Of a stretch of 59,825 nucleotides of DNA, positions 26,910-35,394 are shown in pieces. The stretch is from assembly GCA_017551165.1 (NCBI GenBank), contig JAFZMO010000106.1:1-59825 (forward strand). The letters run 5' to 3'. The stretch's first letter is position 1. Every line of letters starts with the position of its first letter. Source of the DNA: Lachnospiraceae bacterium. Its GTDB lineage: Bacteria > Bacillota > Clostridia > Lachnospirales > Lachnospiraceae. The notes beneath the pieces are model-generated. The model worked only from the letters and a program-made list of their open reading frames with translations. It was not told the DNA's origin and ran no database searches. The translations under genes were made by a program, and so were the position numbers.

Positions 26910-28070
26910 TCAGTCTTCCAGCCGGTCGATCGTCTTCATTTTCCACAGGCTGACCAACACCGGGATCTGCAGCAGTCCGAGGATCAGCAACATGATCGCG
27001 GCGAGCTTGGCGATCATTCCGGGATACCAGGCCTCCGAGATGATTCCTGCGGGATCCAGCACGGCCGTCTTCAGGAGTATCGCCGACGGAACCGCAAGAA
27101 CCATGCCGATCAGGAACCCGATCCCGAAGATGATGAACATTTCCCGCATCATCATCCCGTACACCTCCCACCGGCGATAGCCGATGGATGTATACAGGCA
27201 ATACTCGTTCACACGGTTTCGCAGGAACGACACGTAAGCGATCAGCATCGTCACGGCGACGAAGAACATGACAACGGCGGAGATCGTGTTGATGATGTTT
27301 GCGATCAGCTCGTCGCAGTCCTCGCGGAAATGCTCCCGGTGCGCCGGCAGATCATATACGATATCGCTCGCGCTGAGCTCCACTCCCATCTCCTCAAAGT
27401 ATGCCGTGAGGTCCGCGTTTGCCTCATCGTACTGTATCACGTAATAGGAACCGCTGTTGTAATGGTGGTTCGGCATTCCCACGCTGACCATGATATCCGA
27501 CTCGACCTCACCGACGATGCGGAATGTCTCGCCGAACGCTTCCTTTCGGAACCAGTCACCGATCTGCATTTTCCGATTCTTCATCACCATCGAGGAGACG
27601 ACCACCTCGCCTGCCGCACCGGGTAGGCGACCGTCCACAAGCTTCGCGCCGGTGTGCTCCAGATATTTCTCAATCTCCTCCCTCGACTCATACAGCGGGA
27701 ACTCCTCGCTCCACATGCCGATCACCGCCTGCAACTGCGCCTGCAGCACCTGCGCCCAGGTGATGTCATTGACGCCCTCTTTCGCGCGCAGGGTTTCCAG
27801 AAGCACCTGCATCTTCTCCTTCACGTCGCCATCCTCCGCGCCCTTGACCTTCGACTTCTCGAGCGTCTTCTCGCTGATGCTGAAGAACCCGACCTTCTTC
27901 GGGAACTCGAGAAGCATCGGCTTGAAGCCCTCCACCGAGGTCATCAAGAGCACGTGTACGATGTAGATCACCGCAAACGACAACGCCAGCGCGGAGATCA
28001 TCGTCGCGGCGCTTCGCTTGTTGTTTTTCACATAATTCCATGCGGACAGATTGGATTTCATCTTTCGCAA
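26910..28070 (-). CDS. FtsX-like ABC transporter permease (first)
   Basis: The 386-residue product has an N-terminal helix (about 20-42), an extracytoplasmic domain (about 45-255) and three C-terminal helices. NEYCLYTSIGYRRWEVYG (about 287-304) corresponds to the FtsX family motif. It is first in the exporter operon, 78 bases upstream of the ATPase gene. Two palindromic operators lie 86-132 bases upstream of its start. Confidence 0.88.
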   Translation of the reverse strand: MRKMKSNLSAWNYVKNNKRSAATMISALALSFAVIYIVHVLLMTSVEGFKPMLLEFPKKVGFFSISEKTLEKSKVKGAEDGDVKEKMQVLLETLRAKEGVNDITWAQVLQAQLQAVIGMWSEEFPLYESREEIEKYLEHTGAKLVDGRLPGAAGEVVVSSMVMKNRKMQIGDWFRKEAFGETFRIVGEVESDIMVSVGMPNHHYNSGSYYVIQYDEANADLTAYFEEMGVELSASDIVYDLPAHREHFREDCDELIANIINTISAVVMFFVAVTMLIAYVSFLRNRVNEYCLYTSIGYRRWEVYGMMMREMFIIFGIGFLIGMVLAVPSAILLKTAVLDPAGIISEAWYPGMIAKLAAIMLLILGLLQIPVLVSLWKMKTIDRLED

Positions 28071-28155
28071 TATCTCCTGTTTTGTATTCGGGCGGCGTGT
28101 ACGCCCCCTCTTCCTCTTATGCCCCTATCCTAAATCATCCCCCGGAAAATGAAAA

Positions 28156-28169
28156 GTGACCGCGGTCAC
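28156..28169. promoter_or_regulatory. Perfect 14-base palindrome, operator candidate 1
   Basis: GTGACCGCGGTCAC is a perfect palindrome upstream of the ABC exporter operon and downstream of the metallo-hydrolase stop. Its centre is 33 bases from that of a second similar site, about three helical turns. No regulator of a known matching family is next to it. Confidence 0.65.
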
Positions 28170-28188
28170 GATTTCCTCCCGGAAAACC

Positions 28189-28202
28189 ATGACTGCGGTC
28201 AT
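28189..28202. promoter_or_regulatory. Near-palindrome, operator candidate 2
   Basis: ATGACTGCGGTCAT differs from the first site at three of 14 positions and keeps the TGAC-n-GCGGTCA core. It lies on the same face of the helix as site 1, upstream of the exporter operon. Confidence 0.6.
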
Positions 28203-28221
28203 AGATGTCTGTTATGAAACT

Positions 28222-29361
28222 TCAGTCGTACTCCTCCCACCACCGTTCGCGGTAGTTTGCGATCTCGTCGTAGTCGACCGTCTGACCGATGCGCGGCGTC
28301 GCCAGGTTCAATCCCTTCTCCTCCGCCGCGGAACTCACGCGGATGATCGAATCGTCCCATGCGACATTGCACAGACAGTACGCGCCCCAGTGAACGGGGA
28401 TCATCCATTTCGCATGCGCGTCGACAGCCGCCTGTGCGGACTGCTCCGGGAACATGTGCGTCATCGACCAGCCGGTGTCATACTGTCCGCACTCGGTCAG
28501 CATCAGATCCGGTTCCCCGTACCGCGCGTACACGCGGGCGAAAACGTCATAGTACCCGCCGTCCCCGGTATAGTACACACTGTGCGCATCGTCGCGGAAG
28601 AAAATGCCGCCCCAGAGCGTGGTCATGCTAGATAACCCGCGGCCGGAATTGTGCTGAGACGGTGTGAGCGCGTACGTCACACCGTCGATCGTCGTCTCCT
28701 CCCACCAGTCAAGAGCCGTGATGCGATCCTCCGGGATCCCCCAGTTTTTCAGGATATCGTCCACCCCGAGCGGAACGATGTATTGCTTCACCTTGTCGAC
28801 GGTCGCGCGGATCGTCTGCTCCTCCATGTGGTCGAAATGGTCGTGTGAGAGCAGCAATACGTCTATGTCCGGCAGACTCTCCGCCGTCACCGGGCGCTCC
28901 GCAAACCTCTTCGGTCCCACAAAAGAAACCGGCGATGATCGATCTCCGAACACGGGATCGATCAGTATGTTGACCGTTCCGAGCTGCACCAGCGATGACG
29001 AGTGTCCGAACCAGGTTACTGTCAGTCCGCCCTCCTTCGCCTTCGTAAAATCCGGCGTTTCACAGCGGAGCATCTCTTTCGGCGTTCGACGGTCACTCGC
29101 CGGGAGCATGGCGCCCGTCATCATAATGTAGTCATTTTCATTTTTGAACTGCCTTGTTACAACAGCGTTTCCGGTATTGCCACCGCTTTCCGTGGGCGTT
29201 GCCGCGGGTGTCGACGTCACGTCACTGCGGCTTCCCCCTGACACGGGAGGATCGCTCCCGGTCTCCGGCCGAAACCATCCGAGGCACATCGCGGCTATTG
29301 CGACTGCCGCCGCAACGATAACGATCGCTCCGATTGCTATTCCCGTTCTTCGCCTCTTCAT
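28222..29361 (-). CDS. Secreted or anchored metallo-beta-lactamase-fold hydrolase
   Basis: The 379-residue product has an N-terminal membrane anchor or signal (about 8-28), then a Ser/Thr-rich linker. The catalytic domain belongs to the COG2220 (UlaG / NAPE-PLD-like) branch: VTWFGHSSSLVQ, LLSHDHFDHM (metal ligands HxHxDH, about 175-180), YYTGDGGYYD and MIPVHWGAY. The ligand set is complete. The substrate is unknown; relatives hydrolyse lactones or phosphodiesters. It appears to be a single gene, with the exporter operators starting 20 bases past its stop. Confidence 0.88.
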   Translation of the reverse strand: MKRRRTGIAIGAIVIVAAAVAIAAMCLGWFRPETGSDPPVSGGSRSDVTSTPAATPTESGGNTGNAVVTRQFKNENDYIMMTGAMLPASDRRTPKEMLRCETPDFTKAKEGGLTVTWFGHSSSLVQLGTVNILIDPVFGDRSSPVSFVGPKRFAERPVTAESLPDIDVLLLSHDHFDHMEEQTIRATVDKVKQYIVPLGVDDILKNWGIPEDRITALDWWEETTIDGVTYALTPSQHNSGRGLSSMTTLWGGIFFRDDAHSVYYTGDGGYYDVFARVYARYGEPDLMLTECGQYDTGWSMTHMFPEQSAQAAVDAHAKWMIPVHWGAYCLCNVAWDDSIIRVSSAAEEKGLNLATPRIGQTVDYDEIANYRERWWEEYD

Positions 29362-29477
29362 CTCTCAACCCTCTCCCGTCATGCTCATCACAAAACAATT
29401 GGTTCCGGTCAGGTTCATCTTAGCATATCTGCGAACGGATTCACAATGGCATATATCATTCTGCTCAAATGAAAAAA

Positions 29478-29507
29478 GGGTGACAGGGGAACCGTCCCCC
29501 TGTCACC
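29478..29507 (-). repeat. REP-like palindrome acting as terminator (copy 1)
   Basis: GGTGACAGGGG (29479-29489) and CCCCTGTCACC (29497-29507) form a perfect 11-base stem, with ACGGTT in the loop on the minus strand, followed there by CCCTTTTTTC. It lies 14 bases after the stop of the 332-residue membrane protein gene. The GGGACGGTTC core and GTGAC ends are shared with the copy at 31118-31154 and resemble palindromes I associate with RAYT transposases in Firmicutes. Confidence 0.7.
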
Positions 29508-29520
29508 AATGTTCAATCCG

Positions 29521-30519
29521 TTATCGGTTGTCTCGCTCCCTCTCATAAGCTGCGAATATCCTCTCGCGCCCCGCGTCGGACACATCGCCTCCCGCACTCT
29601 TCACAAGAGCCTCGATATCGGTGTCGCTGTACGAACCGCTCACGAACGTTCGGCCGTCCGCCAGCGCAGTAACACGCGCGTTCTGCCTGCGAAGCGTATA
29701 TGCCAAGGCAACGATCGCGGCACCGAGGGCCAAAGCGATCGCAACGATCACGCCGCGCGGCATGACTTCGTATGCTTCCCGGTTGTTCGCATATTCCGTA
29801 AAGGAGAGCAGCGAGGGATTCGGCTTATAATTATAAAATTCTTCGTTTGCCGAATTACCCGTGATCAGATAATCATCCACATTATATCTAGCTTCGTAAA
29901 CTTCCATTTCCTCACGCGACATGCTTGCGTCGATCCGGATGCAATCACCGTATCGCTCGAACAGATCCGCGATTACCTTCTTCTTTATTCTCTCCGATGC
30001 TGCCCTGTCGATGTGCACGTTTACAAAGTTTTCACGCTCATTGATCCCTGTGCCTATGACAATGTTCTCATTCCCGTTCTTTCCGAAACTGTAATACCAG
30101 TTTTTGTCTATATCGAAGCGCACCGCCTCCAGTTCAGGCATGGAGTATTTCGCGTCGATGATCTGCAGTTTGATATCTTTCGGCCAGGCTTCCAGGATTG
30201 CTTCCCGGTCCGCGTCTTCGGTAAGCACAAGAATCACTTCCGTCGGGTTCCTCCAGTCGTTTACCACACACCCTGCATACCCGCTCTCCGGATCCGACTG
30301 CAGTCTTGCCCGGATCATTGTCATCCGGTATGCAGACGTCGGCTGGTACGTATCATCCGGTGTCCACCCCTCCGGTGTCGGTGTCGGCGTGGCGGTTGGC
30401 ATCGGCGTCGCGGTCGGGACCGGTCCGCGGGCCTGCGATGTCCCGCACGTGATCCGCAGCATCGCAAACACAGTAAGTGCGGCGATCAAAGCAAAACGAA
30501 ACTTGTATAGAATTTTCAT
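29521..30519 (-). CDS. Membrane protein coupled to an ECF sigma factor
   Basis: I do not recognise this 332-residue protein. It has an N-terminal signal or anchor (about 8-26), a Pro/Thr-rich linker (about 33-50), a soluble extracytoplasmic region (about 50-250), one helix (about 255-276) and a short cytoplasmic tail (about 280-332) with charged character. Its ATG overlaps the sigma factor stop by four bases, so the two are translated together. A role as anti-sigma factor is inferred only from this position and topology; no known anti-sigma domain is visible. Confidence 0.65.
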   Translation of the reverse strand: MKILYKFRFALIAALTVFAMLRITCGTSQARGPVPTATPMPTATPTPTPEGWTPDDTYQPTSAYRMTMIRARLQSDPESGYAGCVVNDWRNPTEVILVLTEDADREAILEAWPKDIKLQIIDAKYSMPELEAVRFDIDKNWYYSFGKNGNENIVIGTGINERENFVNVHIDRAASERIKKKVIADLFERYGDCIRIDASMSREEMEVYEARYNVDDYLITGNSANEEFYNYKPNPSLLSFTEYANNREAYEVMPRGVIVAIALALGAAIVALAYTLRRQNARVTALADGRTFVSGSYSDTDIEALVKSAGGDVSDAGRERIFAAYERERDNR

Positions 30520-31049
30520 GCGTTTCCTCCGTTCATCATTTTCCGCAATTTCTTCTGCGCCTTGCGATATCTCCGATAGACCGCCGACAACGACATGTCC
30601 ATAACCCCTGCGATCTCCTCGAAGGAGAGTTCGCCGTTGACATGCAGCGTAAATATGTCGCGCTCCGTCGCTTCGAGGCTCTCGATGGCCTCCGCGATCG
30701 CAGCCTCATTCTCCCACGCGAAGCTGTCCGGGCTGTCCTCCCGCACGTCCGCCGCGACTTCCTCCTGCAATTCCTCGTGCGACCGCCGGCGAAGCATCAT
30801 CAGTGCCTCGTTGCGCACGGTCTGCAGGATGTACGCGCGTCCGTTGGATATCTCTTCGATGTTGTCCTTTCGGAGCAGTTTCAGAAATGCGTCCTGTACC
30901 GCATCCTCCGCATCCGCACGGTTGTGCAGGATCCGACAGGCAACGGTGTACATCGGGCGGCTCATCTCCGCGTACAGCGACGCGAACGCCTCCCGGTCCT
31001 GTTTCATGGTGTATAGCCATTGTGTGAGCAGTTTATTGTCAGCCGGCAT
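30516..31049 (-). CDS. ECF-type RNA polymerase sigma factor
   Basis: I start at 31049, where GGAGG lies 8 bases before ATG, giving 177 residues. Region 2 is seen as RPMYTVACRILHNRADAEDAVQDAFLKL (core segment ADAEDAVQDAF). Region 4 is LEATERDIFTLHVNGELSFEEIAGVMDMS, with the helix-turn-helix near the C-terminus. It overlaps the downstream membrane protein gene by four bases, the usual arrangement for a sigma factor with its membrane partner. Confidence 0.93.
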   Translation of the reverse strand: MPADNKLLTQWLYTMKQDREAFASLYAEMSRPMYTVACRILHNRADAEDAVQDAFLKLLRKDNIEEISNGRAYILQTVRNEALMMLRRRSHEELQEEVAADVREDSPDSFAWENEAAIAEAIESLEATERDIFTLHVNGELSFEEIAGVMDMSLSAVYRRYRKAQKKLRKMMNGGNA

Positions 31050-31117
31050 TGCAATAACCTCCTTCACTGACTATGATGCGGAAAATGAACGGATTTTTCG
31101 CTCTTTGGTAAAAAAAA

Positions 31118-31154
31118 GGGTGGTGACAAAAGAACCGTCCCTTTATCACCGCCC
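31118..31154 (-). repeat. REP-like palindrome acting as terminator (copy 2)
   Basis: GGGTGGTGACAAA pairs with TTTATCACCGCCC around a loop carrying GGGACGGTTC on the minus strand, followed there by TTTTTTTT. The stem has two wobble pairs. It lies 12 bases downstream of the HTH membrane protein gene. Compared with the copy at 29478-29507, the loop core is conserved and the stem has compensating changes. Confidence 0.7.
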
Positions 31155-31165
31155 TCGTCAATTAA

Positions 31166-32161
31166 TTACTCTTTCGATACAGCATTGATAATGCTCATGA
31201 TGCAGGCAAACACGATGCCGGCGATCGGCCAGACGAGCCAGGAGATGCTCCAGCTGTCCCACAGGAAGCTCCACAGAAGATAGCCGCCCCATACGAATAC
31301 CCAGTAGATAGTCGCGAAGGCGCTGACCTTCGGGCTGCGCTCCTTCTGTGCGACGGTGAAATCACCCTCCTGAAGGAGTCTGTCGTACATGCCGATCGAG
31401 GAGCAGGCGCGAACCAGCAGGTTGACGCCGATGCTGACGAACACGATCAGAAGCGATACCATAAAGAGGATCCAGTACTCCTTGACGTTCAAGACAGAGA
31501 TCGTGACGACCGGGATGACACCGACGATGATGAGGATCACGCCGAGCGCGATCTTCGCGGTGTTGGACGACTCACTCAGTTTCTTGCGCTCCTTCACCAT
31601 GCCGGACACGCCGTAGAGCGTCTCGATCCGGCCTTCGTCAAGATAGCTGAATTGTCTCATCTTCATACCATCGGTAATAAAGAAGAACACGGCAACCGCC
31701 ACCATCAGCACGATCGCTCCGACGCCGAGCGCAGTCGCGACCGCCTCGGTGATCGGGCAGCCGGGAACCTGCGACAGCCCTAACAGCAGGATCAGAATGG
31801 CAGGCCCGAGAATGCACAGGCTCACCATGTTCGCACGGCGGGGCGTTACGCTCTCCGCCATCAGGAGATAGTCGTTGGCCTCCTCCATGGAGACTTTGAC
31901 TACATTTTCCGTAGGTTCTATGCTTTCTACGCGTGTAGAATCGTTTGCAATATCCGCAGGCTCCAACTCATCTTTCAATAAATAGTCGGTGGAAACTCCG
32001 AAGATGTCCGCCATTCGGATGATCTTCTGGATGTCCGGGATCGCCTGCGCGCCCTCCCATTTGGAGATCGACTGCCGCGACACGGACAACTGTTCCGCGA
32101 GTTCCTCCTGCGACCAGCCGAGTTTTTTTCTTTCGTTAATTATCTTATCAGCGAGAATCAT
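31166..32161 (-). CDS. HTH (XRE family) membrane regulator
   Basis: I start at 32161 (AAAGGA 6 bases before ATG), giving 331 residues. The N-terminal XRE/Cro helix-turn-helix is typical: ADKIINERKKLGWSQEELAEQL then VSRQSISKWE (about 3-45). A linker and about six membrane helices follow (about 115-325). This membrane-tethered XRE layout is common in Clostridia. The signal and target genes are unknown. It is followed by a REP-like terminator and is probably a single-gene unit. Confidence 0.88.
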   Translation of the reverse strand: MILADKIINERKKLGWSQEELAEQLSVSRQSISKWEGAQAIPDIQKIIRMADIFGVSTDYLLKDELEPADIANDSTRVESIEPTENVVKVSMEEANDYLLMAESVTPRRANMVSLCILGPAILILLLGLSQVPGCPITEAVATALGVGAIVLMVAVAVFFFITDGMKMRQFSYLDEGRIETLYGVSGMVKERKKLSESSNTAKIALGVILIIVGVIPVVTISVLNVKEYWILFMVSLLIVFVSIGVNLLVRACSSIGMYDRLLQEGDFTVAQKERSPKVSAFATIYWVFVWGGYLLWSFLWDSWSISWLVWPIAGIVFACIMSIINAVSKE

Positions 32162-32301
32162 ATTGTATCCTTTCCGCAGGATCGGCACCCTCCCCTGCTT
32201 TGCGTTTTTGTGTGTTCGCTTAAGCAAGTTCATCGTACCATAGCAGACGGTTGCACGCCATAAATCAGACTTTTCAATTTGTCAACCGACGGTTGCATTC
32301 C

Positions 32302-33159
32302 CTATAAAATATGGGTTTGCAGGCTGTTAACCAGCGCATCGGAGCCATTTTCCATGTGCGCGATGTACGTTAAGACCATATCCTCCTTCGGAAGGACATA
32401 ACACCTCTTCCCCCACTTTCCGCTCAGGTAAAAACCGTCCCGGTATTTCCAAAAATAGAACCCGTAGCCGCCCTCGCGGTTTTGGATCCACACCTTCGTC
32501 GCCGTCTCGATGTACTCCTTCGAAACGATCCGCTTTCCGTTGTACTCTCCGCCCGCAAGAAGCATCCGCCCGAGGCGGCTGAACTCGTTCGTCGTGAGCT
32601 CCAGCCCGGACGCGCCGTAGAAAAAACCTTCCGGGCTCCGCTGATACTCCGCACCCACGATGTCGAGCGGCTCGAGGATCCTATCCCGCACGAGCTCCCA
32701 CACATCGCCGCCGATCGCTCCCGCGAGCGCCACGCCCACGAGATACGAGGGGATGTTGCTGTAGTCGAACGTCACCTCCTGCGGCCGTTCGATCGGGCAT
32801 GCGAGCGAATACCGCAGCCAGTCGTCGCCCTCCGGGCGGAACGGAAATCCCCCGACGGACATCGTCAGCAGTCGCCTGATCGTGAAAACGGAAAATGTCT
32901 CCCGCTGCACGTCGCTCATCTCATCCACAACGTCCCTCGGGAGATATTTTAACACACACTCGTCCGGGTCGATGAGGCCCTCCTCCCACGCGATACCAAA
33001 CGCTAAGGAAAGAACGGACTTCGTCGCCGAATAGATCGGAAACCTCGTCTGCGTCGTGTCGCCGTACGAATCGGTCAGCACGCCGCCCCGGTACACTTCA
33101 ATTCCTTTGACATCGAGCTGCATCCGCTCGATGTCGTCGATCCAACCCTGAAAATTCAT
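32302..33159 (-). CDS. Serine hydrolase, beta-lactamase class C family
   Basis: I start at 33159, where GGGGA lies about 8 bases before ATG, rather than at the GTG at 33174; this gives 285 residues. The nucleophile motif SxxK is SATK in FPIYSATKSVLSLAFG (about 45-48). YSN in TFDYSNIPSYLVG (about 135) supplies the Tyr-x-Asn motif. No signal peptide is seen, so it may be cytosolic. Such proteins include esterases and peptidases as well as penicillin-binding enzymes. It follows the aminotransferase gene within 25 bases and is likely co-transcribed with it. Confidence 0.87.
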   Translation of the reverse strand: MNFQGWIDDIERMQLDVKGIEVYRGGVLTDSYGDTTQTRFPIYSATKSVLSLAFGIAWEEGLIDPDECVLKYLPRDVVDEMSDVQRETFSVFTIRRLLTMSVGGFPFRPEGDDWLRYSLACPIERPQEVTFDYSNIPSYLVGVALAGAIGGDVWELVRDRILEPLDIVGAEYQRSPEGFFYGASGLELTTNEFSRLGRMLLAGGEYNGKRIVSKEYIETATKVWIQNREGGYGFYFWKYRDGFYLSGKWGKRCYVLPKEDMVLTYIAHMENGSDALVNSLQTHIL

Positions 33160-33183
33160 TTGGTTTTTCCCCACTCTTATGCT

Positions 33184-34359
33184 TTATTGCAAATTCCGGT
33201 CCTTCCACATCCGAAGGCCGTCGATCAGCCGTCTCACACCGTCCTCGCACAGCGCGCGCGGACATGCGACATTCATCCGCAGATGCTCTGCGCCGGTGTC
33301 CCCGAAATGCCGTCCGTCGCTCAGGAACAGCCCGGTCTTTTCTCTCAGAAAATGTGCGATCTCCTCGCTGTTTCCGTTCATCGCCGTGATGTCGATCCAC
33401 AACAGATAGGTGGCCTCCCCCGGAACCACGAACACTTCCGGAAGCTCCGCCCGCAGCGTGTCGGCAACCAGCCTGCGGTTCTCAAACACGTACGCGCGCA
33501 TCTCGTCGAGCCACGGTCCGCCCTCGGTGAACGCCGCGACAGCCGCGGTTTCCGCAAAACTTCCCGGCTCACCGCACTCGTCGGTGTTGACCGCCCGCCA
33601 GATCTTGTGGCGGAGCACCGGGTTCGCCGAATAGGCCGCCGCCGTGTGAAGCCCCGCGAGATTGAACGTCTTCGTCGGCGCGATGCAGGTGATGCTCACC
33701 TCGCGGCACGTCTCCGACACGGAGGCAAACGGCACGTACCCGCTGCCGGGTGCCGTGATGTCGCAGTGGATCTCGTCGGAGAGGACGATCACGCCGTGTT
33801 TCTTCGCGAGCTCGCCGACCTTCGCCAGGTCCTCGCGCGACCAGATATTGCCCGTAGGGTTGTGCGGGTTGCAGAGGATCATCAGCGATGTCTGCGGATC
33901 CGCCATGCACCGCTCGAGCTCCTCGAAATCCATGCTGTACTCGCCGTTTTCATAGCGAAGCGCGCACTCCTGTGCGCGGCATCCGTTGTTTACAATACAG
34001 TTGTAAAATGTCCCGTACACCGGCGTCTGGATGAGCACATTCTCGTTCGGCGTCGTGAACTTGCGGACCGCGGACGACAGCGCGGGGATCACGCCGGTGC
34101 AAAACACCAGGTTTTCCTCCTCCATCGTGAGTCCGTGGCGGTCACGCCACCAGTCGACATACGCCCTGCGCCACTGCGCGGACACGTCCGCATAGCCGAA
34201 CACGCCGTGCGCAAGCCGCTTCGCAAGCGCCTCCCAGATCTCGGGCGCGGTCGGAAAATCCATATCCGCCACCCACATGGGAAGCTCGTTCGCGCCGACG
34301 TCCCATTTTACGGAATCCGATGAGCGTCTGTCAATGATTGTATCAAAATCGTATTTCAT
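33184..34359 (-). CDS. patB: PLP-dependent C-S lyase / aminotransferase, MalY/PatB family
   Basis: The 391-residue enzyme has the MalY/PatB opening FDTIIDRRSSDSVKWD, followed by LPMWVADMDFPTAPEI. NPHNPTGNIW (about 154-163) and the PLP-binding Lys in CIAPTKTFNLAGL (about 231) are present. MalY/PatB proteins cleave cystathionine or other C-S bonds to yield pyruvate and ammonia. GGGGGAGG precedes the ATG. It stands between the DUF3737 gene (21 bases) and the serine hydrolase gene. Confidence 0.93.
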   Translation of the reverse strand: MKYDFDTIIDRRSSDSVKWDVGANELPMWVADMDFPTAPEIWEALAKRLAHGVFGYADVSAQWRRAYVDWWRDRHGLTMEEENLVFCTGVIPALSSAVRKFTTPNENVLIQTPVYGTFYNCIVNNGCRAQECALRYENGEYSMDFEELERCMADPQTSLMILCNPHNPTGNIWSREDLAKVGELAKKHGVIVLSDEIHCDITAPGSGYVPFASVSETCREVSITCIAPTKTFNLAGLHTAAAYSANPVLRHKIWRAVNTDECGEPGSFAETAAVAAFTEGGPWLDEMRAYVFENRRLVADTLRAELPEVFVVPGEATYLLWIDITAMNGNSEEIAHFLREKTGLFLSDGRHFGDTGAEHLRMNVACPRALCEDGVRRLIDGLRMWKDRNLQ

Positions 34360-34380
34360 GGTCCTCCCCCAAAGGCAGTC

Positions 34381-35286
34381 TCATCTCATCCACTCCGGAC
34401 GGTCGGACTCCTTTGCAACGTCATTGCAGATGATCCTCGTCTTCGACGGATCGATCTTGTCCTTCTCGATGATCAGCTCTCCGATGCTCTCCGCGCGGAT
34501 CGTGCCGGAGCCGGGGTTGAAGACGCTCTCCACCTTCGACGTGATCTCCGCATCCACGTTCGAGTACTCGAACACGAGCGTCGTGTTGATGAGCTTGCAG
34601 TTCTTCATCACGAGATTGTCGATGTAGCACATGCCCTGCAGACTCTCGATCGTGCAGTTCACAAGCGTCAGGTTCTTCGAGTTCCAGCCGAGATACTCGC
34701 CCGAGATGAACGAGTCGTACACGGTGATGTCCTCGCTGTTCCAGAACGCGTCCTTCGTCAGGAGCCGTGAATTGCGGATCACCGCGCGCTTCACGCCGTC
34801 GAAGGAATAGTTTCCGTCGAGCGTCAGCCCGTCGACGTCCATATCGGAACAATTCATCGCAAAATAATCCCCGTTCGCCACGGAGACGTTCTTCATGCGC
34901 ACGTCACTGCACGTCCACACCGTCTCCTTCGCGTTCGTAAACGCGACGTCCGTAAGGCGGATGCCGCTGCTCCTGCGGAAGTTCTTCGGTGCCTGGATAA
35001 CCGCGTTCGTCACCTCGATGTCCTCGGTGTACCACACGCCCGCGCGCGCCATCTCAAACCACGTGCAGTCCGTCGCCTTCACGCCGTGGCAGTACCACAG
35101 CGGATATTTCCAGCGGAACAGAGAGCCCGTCAGCTCGATGTTGCGGCTCTCCTTGAGGGGCGACTCGCCCCCGTCGAACACGCAGTCGACAATCCGAAGA
35201 TCCTCGCTTCCGAACAATGCCCTCTCGCCCGTCAACAGTTGTTGTTTCACTTCTCTCATGCGTTTTTTCACAGCGACGCGTTGCAC
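34381..35286 (-). CDS. DUF3737 family beta-helix protein
   Basis: The 301-residue product is a right-handed beta-helix protein of the DUF3737 family. Short repeats with the pattern N/D-x-x-V/I occur throughout (for example IRLTDVAFTNAKETVWTCSDVRMKNV). The LTGERALFGSEDLRI opening and the KYPLWYCHGV segment are typical. The start is a GTG with GGAAAG upstream. The biochemical role is unknown. The close spacing to patB suggests one transcript from the promoter at 35316. Confidence 0.88.
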   Translation of the reverse strand: MQRVAVKKRMREVKQQLLTGERALFGSEDLRIVDCVFDGGESPLKESRNIELTGSLFRWKYPLWYCHGVKATDCTWFEMARAGVWYTEDIEVTNAVIQAPKNFRRSSGIRLTDVAFTNAKETVWTCSDVRMKNVSVANGDYFAMNCSDMDVDGLTLDGNYSFDGVKRAVIRNSRLLTKDAFWNSEDITVYDSFISGEYLGWNSKNLTLVNCTIESLQGMCYIDNLVMKNCKLINTTLVFEYSNVDAEITSKVESVFNPGSGTIRAESIGELIIEKDKIDPSKTRIICNDVAKESDRPEWMR

Positions 35287-35315
35287 GCCGCTTTCCTTTC
35301 CTGCTTGATACCATG

Positions 35316-35325
35316 ATTATAGCAT
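35316..35325 (-). promoter_or_regulatory. Extended -10 promoter before the DUF3737 gene
   Basis: TGCTATAAT on the minus strand is an extended -10 box (TGn-TATAAT); TATAAT is at 35316-35321. No good -35 box is seen 17 bases upstream. Transcription would start about 22 bases before the GTG start codon. Confidence 0.5.
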
Positions 35326-35394
35326 GTCCCCGTGCAGGGAAGTAAATGCAATATGTTTCCGATGTGTTGTGTTTTTCTCGGAAAATGAGCCCTC

